A DNA stretch of 64,000 nt from Neoalteromonas facilis (GTDB taxonomy: Bacteria > Pseudomonadota > Gammaproteobacteria > Enterobacterales > Alteromonadaceae), in NCBI RefSeq assembly GCF_002807665.1, contig NZ_PEAY01000004.1, positions 62,001 through 126,000 on the forward strand. The letters run 5' to 3'. The notes beneath the pieces were generated by a model that saw only the letters and a list, made by a program, of their open reading frames with translations, searched no databases and was not told the origin of the DNA. Below, in pieces: positions 17,687 through 25,856 of this stretch; position 1 is the stretch's first letter; each line of letters starts with the position of its first letter. Position numbers and translations under genes: made by a program.

Positions 17687-18073
17687 ATGTCTAAAGCGAT
17701 TATCTCTACGGATCGTGCTCCGCAAGCTATTGGCACATATAGCCAAGCCGTAAAGGCAGGTACAACCGTTTATTTATCTGGTCAAATCCCGCTCATACCT
17801 GAAACCATGGCGATGGTGTCTGAAGATTTCGCAGAGCAAGCACATCAAGTATTTAAAAACCTCACTGCAGTGTGTGAGGCCGCTGGTGGCTCATTGCAGG
17901 ATCTCGCCAAGGTTAATATATATCTCACGGATTTGAGCAATTTCGCTACTGTGAATGAAATCATGAGTCAATATTTCAGCCAGCCATATCCAGCACGTGC
18001 GGCCATTGGCGTAGCGCAACTGCCTAAAGACGCTCAGATCGAGATCGATGGCGTAATGGAGATGCCGGAATAA
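17687..18073 (+). CDS. ridA: RidA family reactive enamine/imine deaminase
   Basis: 128 residues, the usual length of the RidA/YjgF family, which form trimers and hydrolyse reactive 2-aminoacrylate and other enamine/imine intermediates made by PLP enzymes. Family segments include [12 protein letters not shown] near the start, VYLSGQIPL, the [19 protein letters not shown] helix and the [20 protein letters not shown] signature with the arginine (about 104) that binds the substrate carboxylate. The gene lies 18 bases after spoT and three before trmH, so it is within the same operon. Escherichia coli lacks ridA at this place, but the insertion is common in other gammaproteobacteria. Confidence 0.95.
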   Translation: MSKAIISTDRAPQAIGTYSQAVKAGTTVYLSGQIPLIPETMAMVSEDFAEQAHQVFKNLTAVCEAAGGSLQDLAKVNIYLTDLSNFATVNEIMSQYFSQPYPARAAIGVAQLPKDAQIEIDGVMEMPE

Positions 18074-18076
18074 TTT

Positions 18077-18793
18077 ATGAAGATGTCAGCGGAGCGAAAT
18101 GCGCGTATTCAAGCGCTATTGGATAAGCGCCAACCTGATCTCACGGTATTAATGGAGCAAGTGCACAAACCCCACAATGTGTCGGCGATAGTGCGTAGCT
18201 GTGATGCCGTTGGCGTGCATGAAATCCATGCCGTTTGGCAGCAAAAAACCGCTTTGCGTGCAGGTACTGCTGTAGGCAGTAATGTGTGGGTGAAGAATTG
18301 TCGCCATGATTCGATTGAAGACGCCGTAGGTCATCTAAAAGGGCGCGGCATGCAAGTGTTGGTCACTAACTTGAGCCCTTCCGCAGTTGACTTCAGAGAG
18401 GTCGATTACACCAAACCGACAGCGATAATTTTGGGTCAGGAAAAAACCGGCGCTACTGCTGAAGCGATTGCATTGGCCGACACTGACATTGTTATTCCCA
18501 TGGTAGGCATGGTGCAATCGCTCAACGTATCCGTTGCGGCGGCTGTGGTAATGTATGAGGCGCAGCGACAACGAGAACAAGCGGGTTTATACGAGACATC
18601 GCGATTATCGGAAATTGAACGTCAACGAATGTTATTTGAAGGTGGCTTTCCACGACTCTCAAAGTTCTGTCAGCAAAAAAACATCAATTATCCTTATGTG
18701 AATAATGAGGGGGAAATCGAAGCAGACTCGGCTTGGTGGGACCAATTGCGCCTAACCAATGACGCTTTGCAAGACCTCTCTGACAACGAATAA
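18077..18793 (+). CDS. trmH: tRNA (guanosine(18)-2'-O)-methyltransferase
   Basis: 238 residues, SPOUT-class enzyme that methylates the ribose of G18 in the D-loop of tRNAs using SAM. Diagnostic segments are RQPDLTVLMEQVHKPHN near the start (motif 1, with an arginine of the NVSAIVRSCDAVGVHEIH region), the LGQEKTG segment and the trefoil-knot segment IPMVGMVQSLNVSVAAA. The ATG at 18077 has GGA eight bases upstream; the ATG two codons later cannot be excluded. Gene order spoT-(ridA)-trmH follows Escherichia coli. Confidence 0.96.
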   Translation: MKMSAERNARIQALLDKRQPDLTVLMEQVHKPHNVSAIVRSCDAVGVHEIHAVWQQKTALRAGTAVGSNVWVKNCRHDSIEDAVGHLKGRGMQVLVTNLSPSAVDFREVDYTKPTAIILGQEKTGATAEAIALADTDIVIPMVGMVQSLNVSVAAAVVMYEAQRQREQAGLYETSRLSEIERQRMLFEGGFPRLSKFCQQKNINYPYVNNEGEIEADSAWWDQLRLTNDALQDLSDNE

Positions 18794-18815
18794 TTAACTG
18801 ACTGAAATTTCTTAC

Positions 18816-18863
18816 GTGTCTCTCTGGTCTGTTGAACTGATTAATAACAAACCAGAGAAACAC
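18816..18863 (+). promoter_or_regulatory. Inverted repeat just before the secreted peroxiredoxin start
   Basis: GTGTCTCTCTGGT (18816-18828) pairs with ACCAGAGAAACAC (18851-18863) with one mismatch in 13, leaving a 22-base loop. The 3' arm ends two bases before the ATG, so folding would hide the ribosome binding site. It could equally be a DNA operator or end the trmH transcript, although no T-run follows. Confidence 0.45.
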
Positions 18864-18864
18864 C

Positions 18865-19494
18865 ATGCGTTTAATTTTACTATGCCTGATGATATGGGGC
18901 GCTTCGATCCCCCTCGCTCAAGCCTTTGAGCGGGCCGCTATCGCTGACCGGGCTGAAGATGTTACTCCACTGTTGAATGGTCAATCAATACCGCAAACAA
19001 CGCTAAAGTTGGCTGATGGCTCACCCGTAAGCCTAACGGCACTTACCATGCAAAAGCCAAGCATTGTGTTGTTTTATCGCGGCGGTTGGTGTCCTTACTG
19101 CAATCGCCAGTTGGCAGAACTAAAAGACATCGAACAAGAATTGGTGTCACTTGGTTATCAGGTGTTGGCTATTTCACCCGAATCGCCTTCCCGTTTACAA
19201 GAGCAAAAGTTAGAAACGGAGTTTGCGGTCACGCTATTGTCTGATGTTTCGCTAGATACTATTCGTAACTTCGGTATCGGTTTTTATGTTGAGCAGGCAA
19301 CATCTGACAGATATTTGAATGAATATGGCATTGATTTAACCGAAGATAAATCGATGCGCTCTGTGCTACCCGCACCGGCAATATTCTTTGTCGACACACA
19401 AGGCGTTGTTCAGTTTAACTACGTTAACCCGAATTTCCGGGTACGTCCTTCTGCTGAATTGATTTTGAATGTCGCAAAGGTGCTGAAACCGTAA
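18865..19494 (+). CDS. Secreted peroxiredoxin-like (AhpC/TSA) thiol protein
   Basis: 209 residues with a signal peptide (about 1-20, ending LAQAF), so it is probably periplasmic. The thioredoxin-fold AhpC/TSA domain has FYRGGWCPYCNRQL with cysteines at about 76 and 79, then VLAISPESPSRL and an APAIFFVDTQGVVQF strand. The CPYC pair gives it both peroxiredoxin-like and thioredoxin-like character, so peroxide reduction or disulfide exchange in the periplasm are both possible. It interrupts the trmH-recG order of Escherichia coli. A 13-base inverted repeat sits directly before its start, and a 16-bp hairpin follows its stop. Confidence 0.85.
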   Translation: MRLILLCLMIWGASIPLAQAFERAAIADRAEDVTPLLNGQSIPQTTLKLADGSPVSLTALTMQKPSIVLFYRGGWCPYCNRQLAELKDIEQELVSLGYQVLAISPESPSRLQEQKLETEFAVTLLSDVSLDTIRNFGIGFYVEQATSDRYLNEYGIDLTEDKSMRSVLPAPAIFFVDTQGVVQFNYVNPNFRVRPSAELILNVAKVLKP

Positions 19495-19498
19495 ATAT

Positions 19499-19533
19499 CC
19501 CGTTTATGGCTGTGCTACACGGCCATAAACGGG
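19499..19533. terminator. Long perfect hairpin after the peroxiredoxin gene
   Basis: CCCGTTTATGGC (19499-19510) pairs perfectly with GCCATAAACGGG (19522-19533). A G-T pair and GTG/CAC inside extend the stem to 16 pairs with a three-base loop. No T-run follows on either strand, so it is an imperfect intrinsic terminator or an mRNA-end stabiliser. It also covers the stop codon of the small minus-strand open frame at 19515. Confidence 0.55.
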
Positions 19534-19616
19534 TTGAAAACAGATATAGTGCTCTCGGTATATCTGTACTCGCTGGCTGTATCTTTGCGCGGCGAGGCTT
19601 GGTAAAGTTTGGTCAT
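19515..19616 (-). CDS. Candidate 33-residue small protein
   Basis: The ATG at 19616 is preceded by a very good GGAGG (bases 19624-19628 on the complement) seven bases upstream. It opens a 33-residue frame starting MTKLYQASPRKD and ending NPFMAV. The peptide is tyrosine-, serine- and threonine-rich, with no clear membrane segment. The frame ends inside a long hairpin. It is divergent from recG, and an inverted repeat with eight-base arms (19641-19666) lies between them. I do not recognise a family. The strong ribosome site, hairpin and upstream dyad are the reasons to list it; chance cannot be excluded. Confidence 0.45.
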   Translation of the reverse strand: MTKLYQASPRKDTASEYRYTESTISVFNPFMAV

Positions 19617-19640
19617 ATTTTTAACCTCCAAGCGTTTCTG

Positions 19641-19666
19641 CATGTGACCATTTAATGCGTCACATG
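19641..19666. promoter_or_regulatory. Inverted repeat (CATGTGAC-N10-GTCACATG) upstream of recG
   Basis: Perfect eight-base arms at 19641-19648 and 19659-19666 with a ten-base spacer. The outer TGTGA/TCACA resembles CRP half-sites, but the spacing between them is 12 instead of 6, so it is not a CRP site. It lies between recG and the small divergent frame and could be an operator for either. Confidence 0.45.
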
Positions 19667-19719
19667 ATACTGAGAGTGTAAGTTGATTAACGTGATAGCA
19701 GCAATTAAATCGGTGGTAC

Positions 19720-21798
19720 ATGAGTATCAGCGCAGCTAACCCCATTACTGAGTTAAAAGGCGTGGGGGCCAAGGTTGCCGAGCGCCTTATAAAGCTCGGC
19801 ATTCACACCATTCAGGATGTTCTATTTCATTTACCCTCGCGTTATGAAGATCGCACGAGAATATATCCAATCGCCGATTTGCAACCTTTTTTGCATGTTA
19901 GCGTAGTCGGTGAAGTAACCTCTACTTCTGTGCAATTTGGTCGCAAACGTATGTTAGTTACTCGCATTAACGATGGATCGGGATCTCTCACACTGCGCTT
20001 TTTTCATTTTACGGCTGCTCAAAAGAATATGTTAGATAAAGGACAGCGTGTACGTTGCTTTGGCGAGGTTCGCACTGGTAAGCATGGACTGGAAATGATG
20101 CATCCTGAGTTTAAGTTGGTCAGTGAAAGCGAAAATGAAATGGCTGTAGAAGATAGCCTCACGCCAGTGTATCCAACAACTGAAGGGGTAAAGCAAATCA
20201 CCTTGCGTAACATCACGGAACAAGCATTGGCCAAGCTCGGTGGTGGCTTTTTACCTGATTTGTTGCCACAAGGGTTGTACAACCAGCAGATACCGCTCGA
20301 TGAAGCATTAAGGTTGGTACACCGTCCGCCGCCAGATATTGCCGTTGAAGAACTGGAGCAAGGTAAGCATCCGGCTCAACAGCGCTTAGCGCTTGAAGAG
20401 CTGCTGGCCCATCATTTAAGTATGTTAAAAATGCGCCGTCAGTCCAAACAAGTGGCGGGCTTTGCAATACCAGCGACATCTCACCTGGAAAAACGATTGT
20501 TAGCCTCTCTGCCTTTTACACCGACGGCAGCACAGTCCAGAGTGCTTCAAGAAATAACCGATGATCTGCAACAGGGTGTTCCCATGATGCGCTTGGTGCA
20601 GGGAGATGTTGGTTCGGGTAAGACATTGGTGGCTGCTTTAGCGGCATTAAACGTCATAGAAGCGGGTTACCAAGTTGTCTTGATGGCGCCCACAGAGTTG
20701 CTGGCGGAGCAACATGCCAATAATTTAAGTGATTGGCTGTCGCCCTTAGGCGTTAAATTAGGTTGGTTGGCCGGAAAGTTAAAAGGTAAAGCGCGTGAAG
20801 AAGTGCTTTCTCAGTTGGCAAACGGACAAATTGACCTGTTAGTCGGCACACATGCGGTTTTTCAAGAGGGTGTTGAATACACGAATTTGGCGTTAGTGAT
20901 TGTAGACGAGCAGCACCGCTTTGGTGTCCATCAACGGTTGGCGCTTAGAGAAAAAGGAGAGGCTCAAGGCCGTTATCCACACCAGTTGATCATGACAGCA
21001 ACGCCGATACCCAGAACACTGGCAATGACAGCCTACGCAGACCTTGATACATCCATAATTGATGAATTACCTCCCGGGCGTACACCTGTTACGACGGTGG
21101 TAATTCCTGATTCAAGGCGTATGGAAGTGATAGATCGTGTGCGTCAGTCCTGTACCGAGCAGAATCGTCAGGCCTATTGGGTTTGTACACTGATTGATGA
21201 GTCAGAAGTGTTGCAATGTCAGGCGGCTGAGGACACTGCCATTGCGTTGAGAACGGCTTTGCCTGATTTGCGCGTAGGGCTCGTTCACGGGCGCTTAAAA
21301 GGGCCGGAAAAGCAGGCTATTATGGCGCAGTTTAAAGCGGGAGAATTGGATCTTTTGGTTGCGACAACGGTGATTGAAGTGGGGGTTGATGTACCGAATG
21401 CGAGCCTAATGATCATCGAGAACCCGGAACGATTAGGGCTAGCGCAATTACACCAATTGCGTGGCCGAGTGGGCCGAGGTGCAGTCGAAAGTCATTGTGT
21501 ATTAATGTATCAAAGCCCACTATCAAAGACCGCAACAAAACGCCTAGGTGTTATGCGAGAATCAAACGATGGGTTTTACATTGCGCAACAAGATTTGGAA
21601 ATAAGAGGGCCGGGCGAACTCTTGGGCACCAAGCAGACCGGAATTGCCGATCTTAAAATAGCGGATCTCATCCGCGATGCGCATCTGATTCCGCAAGTAC
21701 ACTCGTTGGCTGACGATTTGTGGCAACGCTATCCTAGCCATGCGCAAGCAATCATCAATCGTTGGCTACAGTATAGAGAGCACTATGGCAATGCATGA
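19720..21798 (+). CDS. recG: ATP-dependent DNA helicase RecG
   Basis: 692 residues, against 693 in Escherichia coli. RecG reverses stalled replication forks and branch-migrates Holliday junctions. An N-terminal wedge/OB domain (about 1-230, with LPSRYEDRT and HPEFKLV) is followed by the SF2 motor: Walker A GDVGSGKT, motif Ia MAPTELLAEQH, motif II DEQH, motif III MTATPIPRT and motif VI QLRGRVGRG. The C-terminal TRG region (QDLEIRGPGELLGTKQTG) needed to couple ATP use to movement is present. Its last 14 bases overlap rsmJ, so the two are probably translationally coupled. Confidence 0.98.
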   Translation: MSISAANPITELKGVGAKVAERLIKLGIHTIQDVLFHLPSRYEDRTRIYPIADLQPFLHVSVVGEVTSTSVQFGRKRMLVTRINDGSGSLTLRFFHFTAAQKNMLDKGQRVRCFGEVRTGKHGLEMMHPEFKLVSESENEMAVEDSLTPVYPTTEGVKQITLRNITEQALAKLGGGFLPDLLPQGLYNQQIPLDEALRLVHRPPPDIAVEELEQGKHPAQQRLALEELLAHHLSMLKMRRQSKQVAGFAIPATSHLEKRLLASLPFTPTAAQSRVLQEITDDLQQGVPMMRLVQGDVGSGKTLVAALAALNVIEAGYQVVLMAPTELLAEQHANNLSDWLSPLGVKLGWLAGKLKGKAREEVLSQLANGQIDLLVGTHAVFQEGVEYTNLALVIVDEQHRFGVHQRLALREKGEAQGRYPHQLIMTATPIPRTLAMTAYADLDTSIIDELPPGRTPVTTVVIPDSRRMEVIDRVRQSCTEQNRQAYWVCTLIDESEVLQCQAAEDTAIALRTALPDLRVGLVHGRLKGPEKQAIMAQFKAGELDLLVATTVIEVGVDVPNASLMIIENPERLGLAQLHQLRGRVGRGAVESHCVLMYQSPLSKTATKRLGVMRESNDGFYIAQQDLEIRGPGELLGTKQTGIADLKIADLIRDAHLIPQVHSLADDLWQRYPSHAQAIINRWLQYREHYGNA

Positions 21799-22597
21799 TC
21801 CTAAAGGCGTAGAAGTGATTCAGGTCATCAACGAACTGTCACCTGACCATCCGTTATTCGATCAAGAACTTTCATTCTCAAATTTCGTAGATTGCGCTCT
21901 TAATCATGCTGCGTGGACAACAGCACAGACAAATGCAGATGGATTAGCATTAGTTGTGACCGACAAAGGTCTTGCACTGCGTAACCTTGCTCAACCTGGC
22001 TACAGTGATATTTCCGTTGATTTCTTATCACCCGCACTGGCATATCGACAAGCTAAGGGGGGTGGCAAGAGTGAATTACTAGCGAAAGCCATTGGCGTAA
22101 AATCTGCCACTGATTATCAGGTCATAGATGCAACTGCGGGGTTGGGAACCGATGCCTTTGTTATGGCCAGTGTCGGCTGTCACGTTACGATGTTAGAACG
22201 TTCACCTATCGTTTCTGCGTTGTTGTATGACGCCCTTGAACGTTTACATGATTCGGATGTGGCTGACAGCTGGAAAAGCAGATTAAAGTTGCAACGTGGG
22301 GATAGTGTGGCATTGTTATCACAATGGTCTAGTAAGTCAGCTCAGCCTGATGCCATTTATCTGGACCCTATGTTTCCCCACCGCAAAAAATCAGCGATGG
22401 TGAAAAAAGAAATGCAGGCGCTGCAGAGTTTGCTTGGTGTCGACCCCGATGCTGATGCGCTACTAGCGCCAGCTTTGGTGTTGGCGAAGAAGCGTGTTGT
22501 GGTGAAGCGTCCGGCCAGTGCCCCTTATTTAGCGGAGCGAAAACCGAATATGTCAATGAGCAGTAAAAAACATCGCTTCGATATATACCTTAAATAA
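21785..22597 (+). CDS. rsmJ: 16S rRNA (guanine(1516)-N2)-methyltransferase
   Basis: 270 residues from the ATG at 21785, about 20 more than Escherichia coli RsmJ (250). It methylates G1516 of 16S rRNA with SAM. Recognisable are the GGGKSELLAKAIGVK segment, the SAM-binding motif DATAGLGTDAFVMASVG, the VTMLERSP strand and the catalytic-loop motif YLDPMFPHRKKSAMVKKEM. The C-terminus ends KKHRFDIY as in the family. A second ATG two codons later is possible. It overlaps the end of recG by 14 bases. Confidence 0.95.
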   Translation: MAMHDPKGVEVIQVINELSPDHPLFDQELSFSNFVDCALNHAAWTTAQTNADGLALVVTDKGLALRNLAQPGYSDISVDFLSPALAYRQAKGGGKSELLAKAIGVKSATDYQVIDATAGLGTDAFVMASVGCHVTMLERSPIVSALLYDALERLHDSDVADSWKSRLKLQRGDSVALLSQWSSKSAQPDAIYLDPMFPHRKKSAMVKKEMQALQSLLGVDPDADALLAPALVLAKKRVVVKRPASAPYLAERKPNMSMSSKKHRFDIYLK

Positions 22598-22612
22598 CGA
22601 CAGGAAAACGCT

Positions 22613-23086
22613 ATGTTAGAAGTTGGTTCACGTCTACCCGAAGTGGTATTCAGTTATCTAGACAATGGTGAGATGAAAAATCCACACACCAATGATTTAT
22701 TCGCAGAAAAGAAAGTTGCTTTTTTCGCAGTTCCCGGTGCATTCACGCCAACTTGTTCTGCCGCACACTTACCGGGCTTTGTGGCGCTGGCAGATCAGTT
22801 TAAAGCAAAAGGTGTGGATACGATTATTTGCTTGTCAGTAAACGATGCATTTGTGATGGATGCATGGGGTAAATCGCAAAATGCCGAGCATATTTTAATG
22901 TTGGCTGATGGCAATGGCAGCTTCACTAAGTCAGTGGGTATGGACATGGATACTGACACTTTCGGCGGCGTCCGCTCTATGCGTTACAGCATGCTGGTGG
23001 ATGACGGTGTTGTTGTTGCCCTGAACGTAGAAGACCCAGGCCGCTTTGAAGTTAGCGACGCTGAAACTTTGTTAAAGGCGCTGTAA
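22613..23086 (+). CDS. Peroxiredoxin, Prx5 type
   Basis: 157 residues. The peroxidatic motif PGAFTPTCSAAHLPG puts the reactive cysteine at 48; the PGAFTPTCS-xx-LPG form is specific to the Prx5 subfamily, which reduces hydrogen peroxide and alkyl peroxides, often with glutathione/glutaredoxin. An arginine in the SMRYSMLVDDG strand completes the usual active site. There is no signal peptide, so it is cytoplasmic. AGGA lies upstream of the ATG, 15 bases after rsmJ. It is the second peroxide-type thiol enzyme in this 4-kb stretch; the other is secreted. Confidence 0.93.
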   Translation: MLEVGSRLPEVVFSYLDNGEMKNPHTNDLFAEKKVAFFAVPGAFTPTCSAAHLPGFVALADQFKAKGVDTIICLSVNDAFVMDAWGKSQNAEHILMLADGNGSFTKSVGMDMDTDTFGGVRSMRYSMLVDDGVVVALNVEDPGRFEVSDAETLLKAL

Positions 23087-23186
23087 CTTTGTTGATGTTG
23101 GCACTGCTCTGTTGCGGTGCCGCTAACTCTCTGGTTAACTTTTTTGCTATCATTTGGCCTTTCTGTTCTAGTGAGACCACTCCCTT

Positions 23187-24368
23187 TTGAAACACTTTGA
23201 TGTCGTGATCATTGGCGCTGGCGCCGCAGGTTTGTTTTGCGCTGCACAAGCGGGTATGCGCGGACGCAGCGTAGCGGTAATTGATCATGTAAAGCGCTTA
23301 GGTGGCAAAATTTTGATGTCTGGTGGTGGGCGGTGCAATTTCACCAATATGTATGCGAGCCACGAGAACTATCTGTCCAACAACCCTCATTTTTGCAAAT
23401 CAGCGTTAAGCCGTTATACCCAGTGGGATTTCATCGCACTGGTGGAGCAGTACGGTATCCAATACCATGAAAAGACACTTGGCCAATTGTTTTGTGATGA
23501 TTCAGCCAAGCAAATCGTTGATATGTTGCTCAGCGAATGTGACAAAGCACAGGTTAATATTTTAAATCGCACTTCAGTAACAGAAGCACAACAGGGCGAA
23601 GCCGGATTTTTGCTTTCAACCTCTCAAGGAGACTTAAGTTGTGAATCGCTGGTGATAGCGACGGGCGGTTTGAGTATGCCAAAACTGGGGGCTACGCCAT
23701 TTGGCTACAAAGTAGCAGAGCAGTTTGGTATTCCCGTTACACCTGTGCGGGCCGCATTGGTACCTTTCACGTTGCATGATGAAGACAAAACAGTGTTAGC
23801 TGAATTGAGCGGCGTTTCAGTGAAAGCTGTAGCGTCATGTCATGATACGGCGTTTGACGAAAGTATGCTGATTACGCATCGAGGTTTAAGTGGCCCCTCG
23901 GTGTTGCAGATCTCCAGCTTCTGGGAGCCCGGTGACGTTGTAAATTTTGATATAACGCCTATCGCAGAATTCGACAAAGTGTTAACTGAAAAACAAAACA
24001 AGAACGCTGATTCTTTATTGTCTACTGTGTTAACTGATTGGTTCCCCAAACGTTTTGTACAAACGATGCTGGAATGGTGGGGAATAGAAAATAAGCCCAT
24101 GAAGCAATATAACGCCAAGCAATTAGAGGCCATTTGTGCTCATTTTAGTCATTGGCAGATCAAACCGAATGGCACAGAGGGTTATCGCACTGCCGAGGTT
24201 ACATTGGGTGGTGTTGATACGGATTATCTGTCGTCTAAAACAATGCAGGCAAAGGCTGTAGAGGGTCTTTATTTTATCGGTGAAGTGGTTGATGTAACGG
24301 GCTGGCTGGGCGGCTACAACTTCCAATGGGCCTGGTCCAGCGGTTGGGTCGCTGGGCAATATGTTTAA
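23187..24368 (+). CDS. YhiN/HI0933-type FAD/NAD(P)-binding flavoprotein
   Basis: 393 residues. The FAD-binding GAGAAG lies at 10-15, and the family signature GKILMSGGGRCNFTN follows at about 45. The C-terminal NFQWAWSSGWVAGQ motif is also typical. The start is a TTG at 23187, aligned with the Escherichia coli YhiN N-terminus; no nearby ATG fits, and the ribosome binding site is poor. The family (Pfam HI0933) has no proven physiological reaction. In Escherichia coli yhiN and rsmJ also lie near each other, suggesting an old association. The gene is the last of the plus-strand run. Confidence 0.88.
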   Translation: MKHFDVVIIGAGAAGLFCAAQAGMRGRSVAVIDHVKRLGGKILMSGGGRCNFTNMYASHENYLSNNPHFCKSALSRYTQWDFIALVEQYGIQYHEKTLGQLFCDDSAKQIVDMLLSECDKAQVNILNRTSVTEAQQGEAGFLLSTSQGDLSCESLVIATGGLSMPKLGATPFGYKVAEQFGIPVTPVRAALVPFTLHDEDKTVLAELSGVSVKAVASCHDTAFDESMLITHRGLSGPSVLQISSFWEPGDVVNFDITPIAEFDKVLTEKQNKNADSLLSTVLTDWFPKRFVQTMLEWWGIENKPMKQYNAKQLEAICAHFSHWQIKPNGTEGYRTAEVTLGGVDTDYLSSKTMQAKAVEGLYFIGEVVDVTGWLGGYNFQWAWSSGWVAGQYV

Positions 24369-24784
24369 TTTTTGTTTTCGCATATTCATTATCAGTCCTT
24401 TGATAGCAGAACCTGTATGTCTGCAATAAGTTTGCAGCCTAGTTAGAATAGCTTAGCCGCCTAGTTGCAATCTGCGTATTGCTAGCACTCAAAAATACAT
24501 ATTATTATGTGCGTGATTTGTTATTACATACGCAAGGTAGTGTCGGCTTCTGTCTAATTTGCCGGGCGTTGATCGATAGCTAATGGCGGATTTGTCGGTT
24601 TCTGAGACAGTTGCTAGTATTAAAATCCAACCAAATTTTGAATAAAACGAACGTTTCTCCTATTAATGATTAAGTCCATTCCCAACCAATCTTTGCAAAT
24701 AACCTAAAAATACACAAAGCGTGGTATCTTCCATAAAGCAAATCTCACTTTTTTCTATTTCCTCAGACATCGCTAGTGCAATAA
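24369..24784. other. 416-base intergenic gap, no gene seen
   Basis: Between the flavoprotein and the convergent scrR gene. A six-base hairpin CTGCAA/TTGCAG (24421-24437) and two GCCTAGTT direct repeats (24437 and 24459) are the only structures noticed. Neither has a T-run, and no intrinsic terminator for the sucrose operon was found. I see no credible small gene here. Confidence 0.5.
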
Positions 24785-25822
24785 CTATGAACGCAGTGTG
24801 CTGCCGCCCGGTACCAATTCAAAGTCGAGCATTTGGCTTTCCGTATCCCCGTCGAGAAACATACGCGTTGCAATCTCACCTTTATTGGCACTGAATTGTT
24901 GTACTGTGGTTAGGGTTGGGTGATAGCGTTTGGCAATATCAATACCGTCAAAACCAACCACCCGAATATCTTCAGGGATCCGAATGCCTAATCGCAATGC
25001 CTCTTGCATAGCGGTAAGCGCAATAATGTCACTCATACAGAGTAACACATCGGGTCGTTGAGGAGCATTTAGAGCCTCCTGAACTGCAATGATCGCGCAT
25101 TCATGCGTACTTTCGGGTATGTGCCAAATAGCTTCATTACTGATGCTTAGGCCAACCTGCTCAATGGCTTGTAGATAACCGTCCAAACGCCGGTGAGAGA
25201 TTGAGTATTCACTGTCGAGCAGCGGATTATCGCCAACCACACAAGTGTGCTCGACATCGACCAAGCGCAACCCTAGAATCGCTGGATTTTTAACGGCTCT
25301 ATCAAGCGCTAAAAGCGCTGACTGGTAGGCGGCTTGGGTATTATCAATATTAACTGAGGGGGCGTTCTCAATATCGAAATCTATGGTTACTACACGCTTA
25401 TTGATTTGACTTAATTGCTTTAATAACGCTTGGTTACGCGGTGAACCGTAGCAGATAAAACCATCGACAAAGTCGACGACCTCATTGACCGAATCATTGC
25501 TACCAGAGAACAACAATACATTGGCCTCTGAGTCCTTGGTGACTTTGGCCACCCCCTGCATTAATTGACTGGCTACAGGGTCAGTTACCATATATTCCAA
25601 GCTATCGGGCAAGACCAGAGCAATAATGTTAGTCTTTCCGCGACGCAGTGAGCGAGCGGCTTTATTTGGGCCAGCATACCCCATTTCCTGGCACGCGGCT
25701 AATACCTCAGCACGCTTCTTGGCGGAGAGTTGGTCTGGACGATTAAAGGCGTTGGAGATAGTCGCCGTAGAAACATCTAAGCGACGTGCAACTTCTTTTA
25801 TAGTTAGTTTGGTATTGCTCAT
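24785..25822 (-). CDS. scrR: LacI-family regulator of the sucrose operon
   Basis: 345 residues. An N-terminal LacI helix-turn-helix (LTIKEVARRLDVSTATISNAFNRP, about 6-29, shown in parts) and hinge helix (KAARSLRRG) are followed by a periplasmic-binding-fold effector domain with VVGFDGIDIAKRYHPTLTTV near the end. It is the last gene of the sucrose cluster, 34 bases after sucrose phosphorylase, and by position should repress scrO-T-K-P in the absence of sugar. A small inverted repeat (CCGCCA/TGGCGG) overlaps its ribosome binding site and may limit its own synthesis. The gene symbol follows the Alteromonadales sucrose locus; the effector is not known from sequence. Confidence 0.9.
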   Translation of the reverse strand: MSNTKLTIKEVARRLDVSTATISNAFNRPDQLSAKKRAEVLAACQEMGYAGPNKAARSLRRGKTNIIALVLPDSLEYMVTDPVASQLMQGVAKVTKDSEANVLLFSGSNDSVNEVVDFVDGFICYGSPRNQALLKQLSQINKRVVTIDFDIENAPSVNIDNTQAAYQSALLALDRAVKNPAILGLRLVDVEHTCVVGDNPLLDSEYSISHRRLDGYLQAIEQVGLSISNEAIWHIPESTHECAIIAVQEALNAPQRPDVLLCMSDIIALTAMQEALRLGIRIPEDIRVVGFDGIDIAKRYHPTLTTVQQFSANKGEIATRMFLDGDTESQMLDFELVPGGSTLRS

Positions 25823-25823
25823 A

Positions 25824-25845
25824 CCGCCACACTACCGCATGGCGG
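25824..25845 (-). promoter_or_regulatory. Inverted repeat over the scrR ribosome binding site
   Basis: CCGCCA (25824-25829) and TGGCGG (25840-25845) on the plus strand enclose ten bases. In the minus-strand mRNA the 3' arm TGGCGG ends one base before the scrR start codon, so a hairpin would hide the Shine-Dalgarno sequence. Confidence 0.35.
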
Positions 25846-25856
25846 GAAAAGATCAA

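Noticed and set aside
19641-19666. CRP (TGTGA-N6-TCACA) site upstream of recG
   Set aside because: The half-sites are right but are 12 bases apart instead of 6, so a CRP dimer would not fit; kept only as an unassigned dyad.
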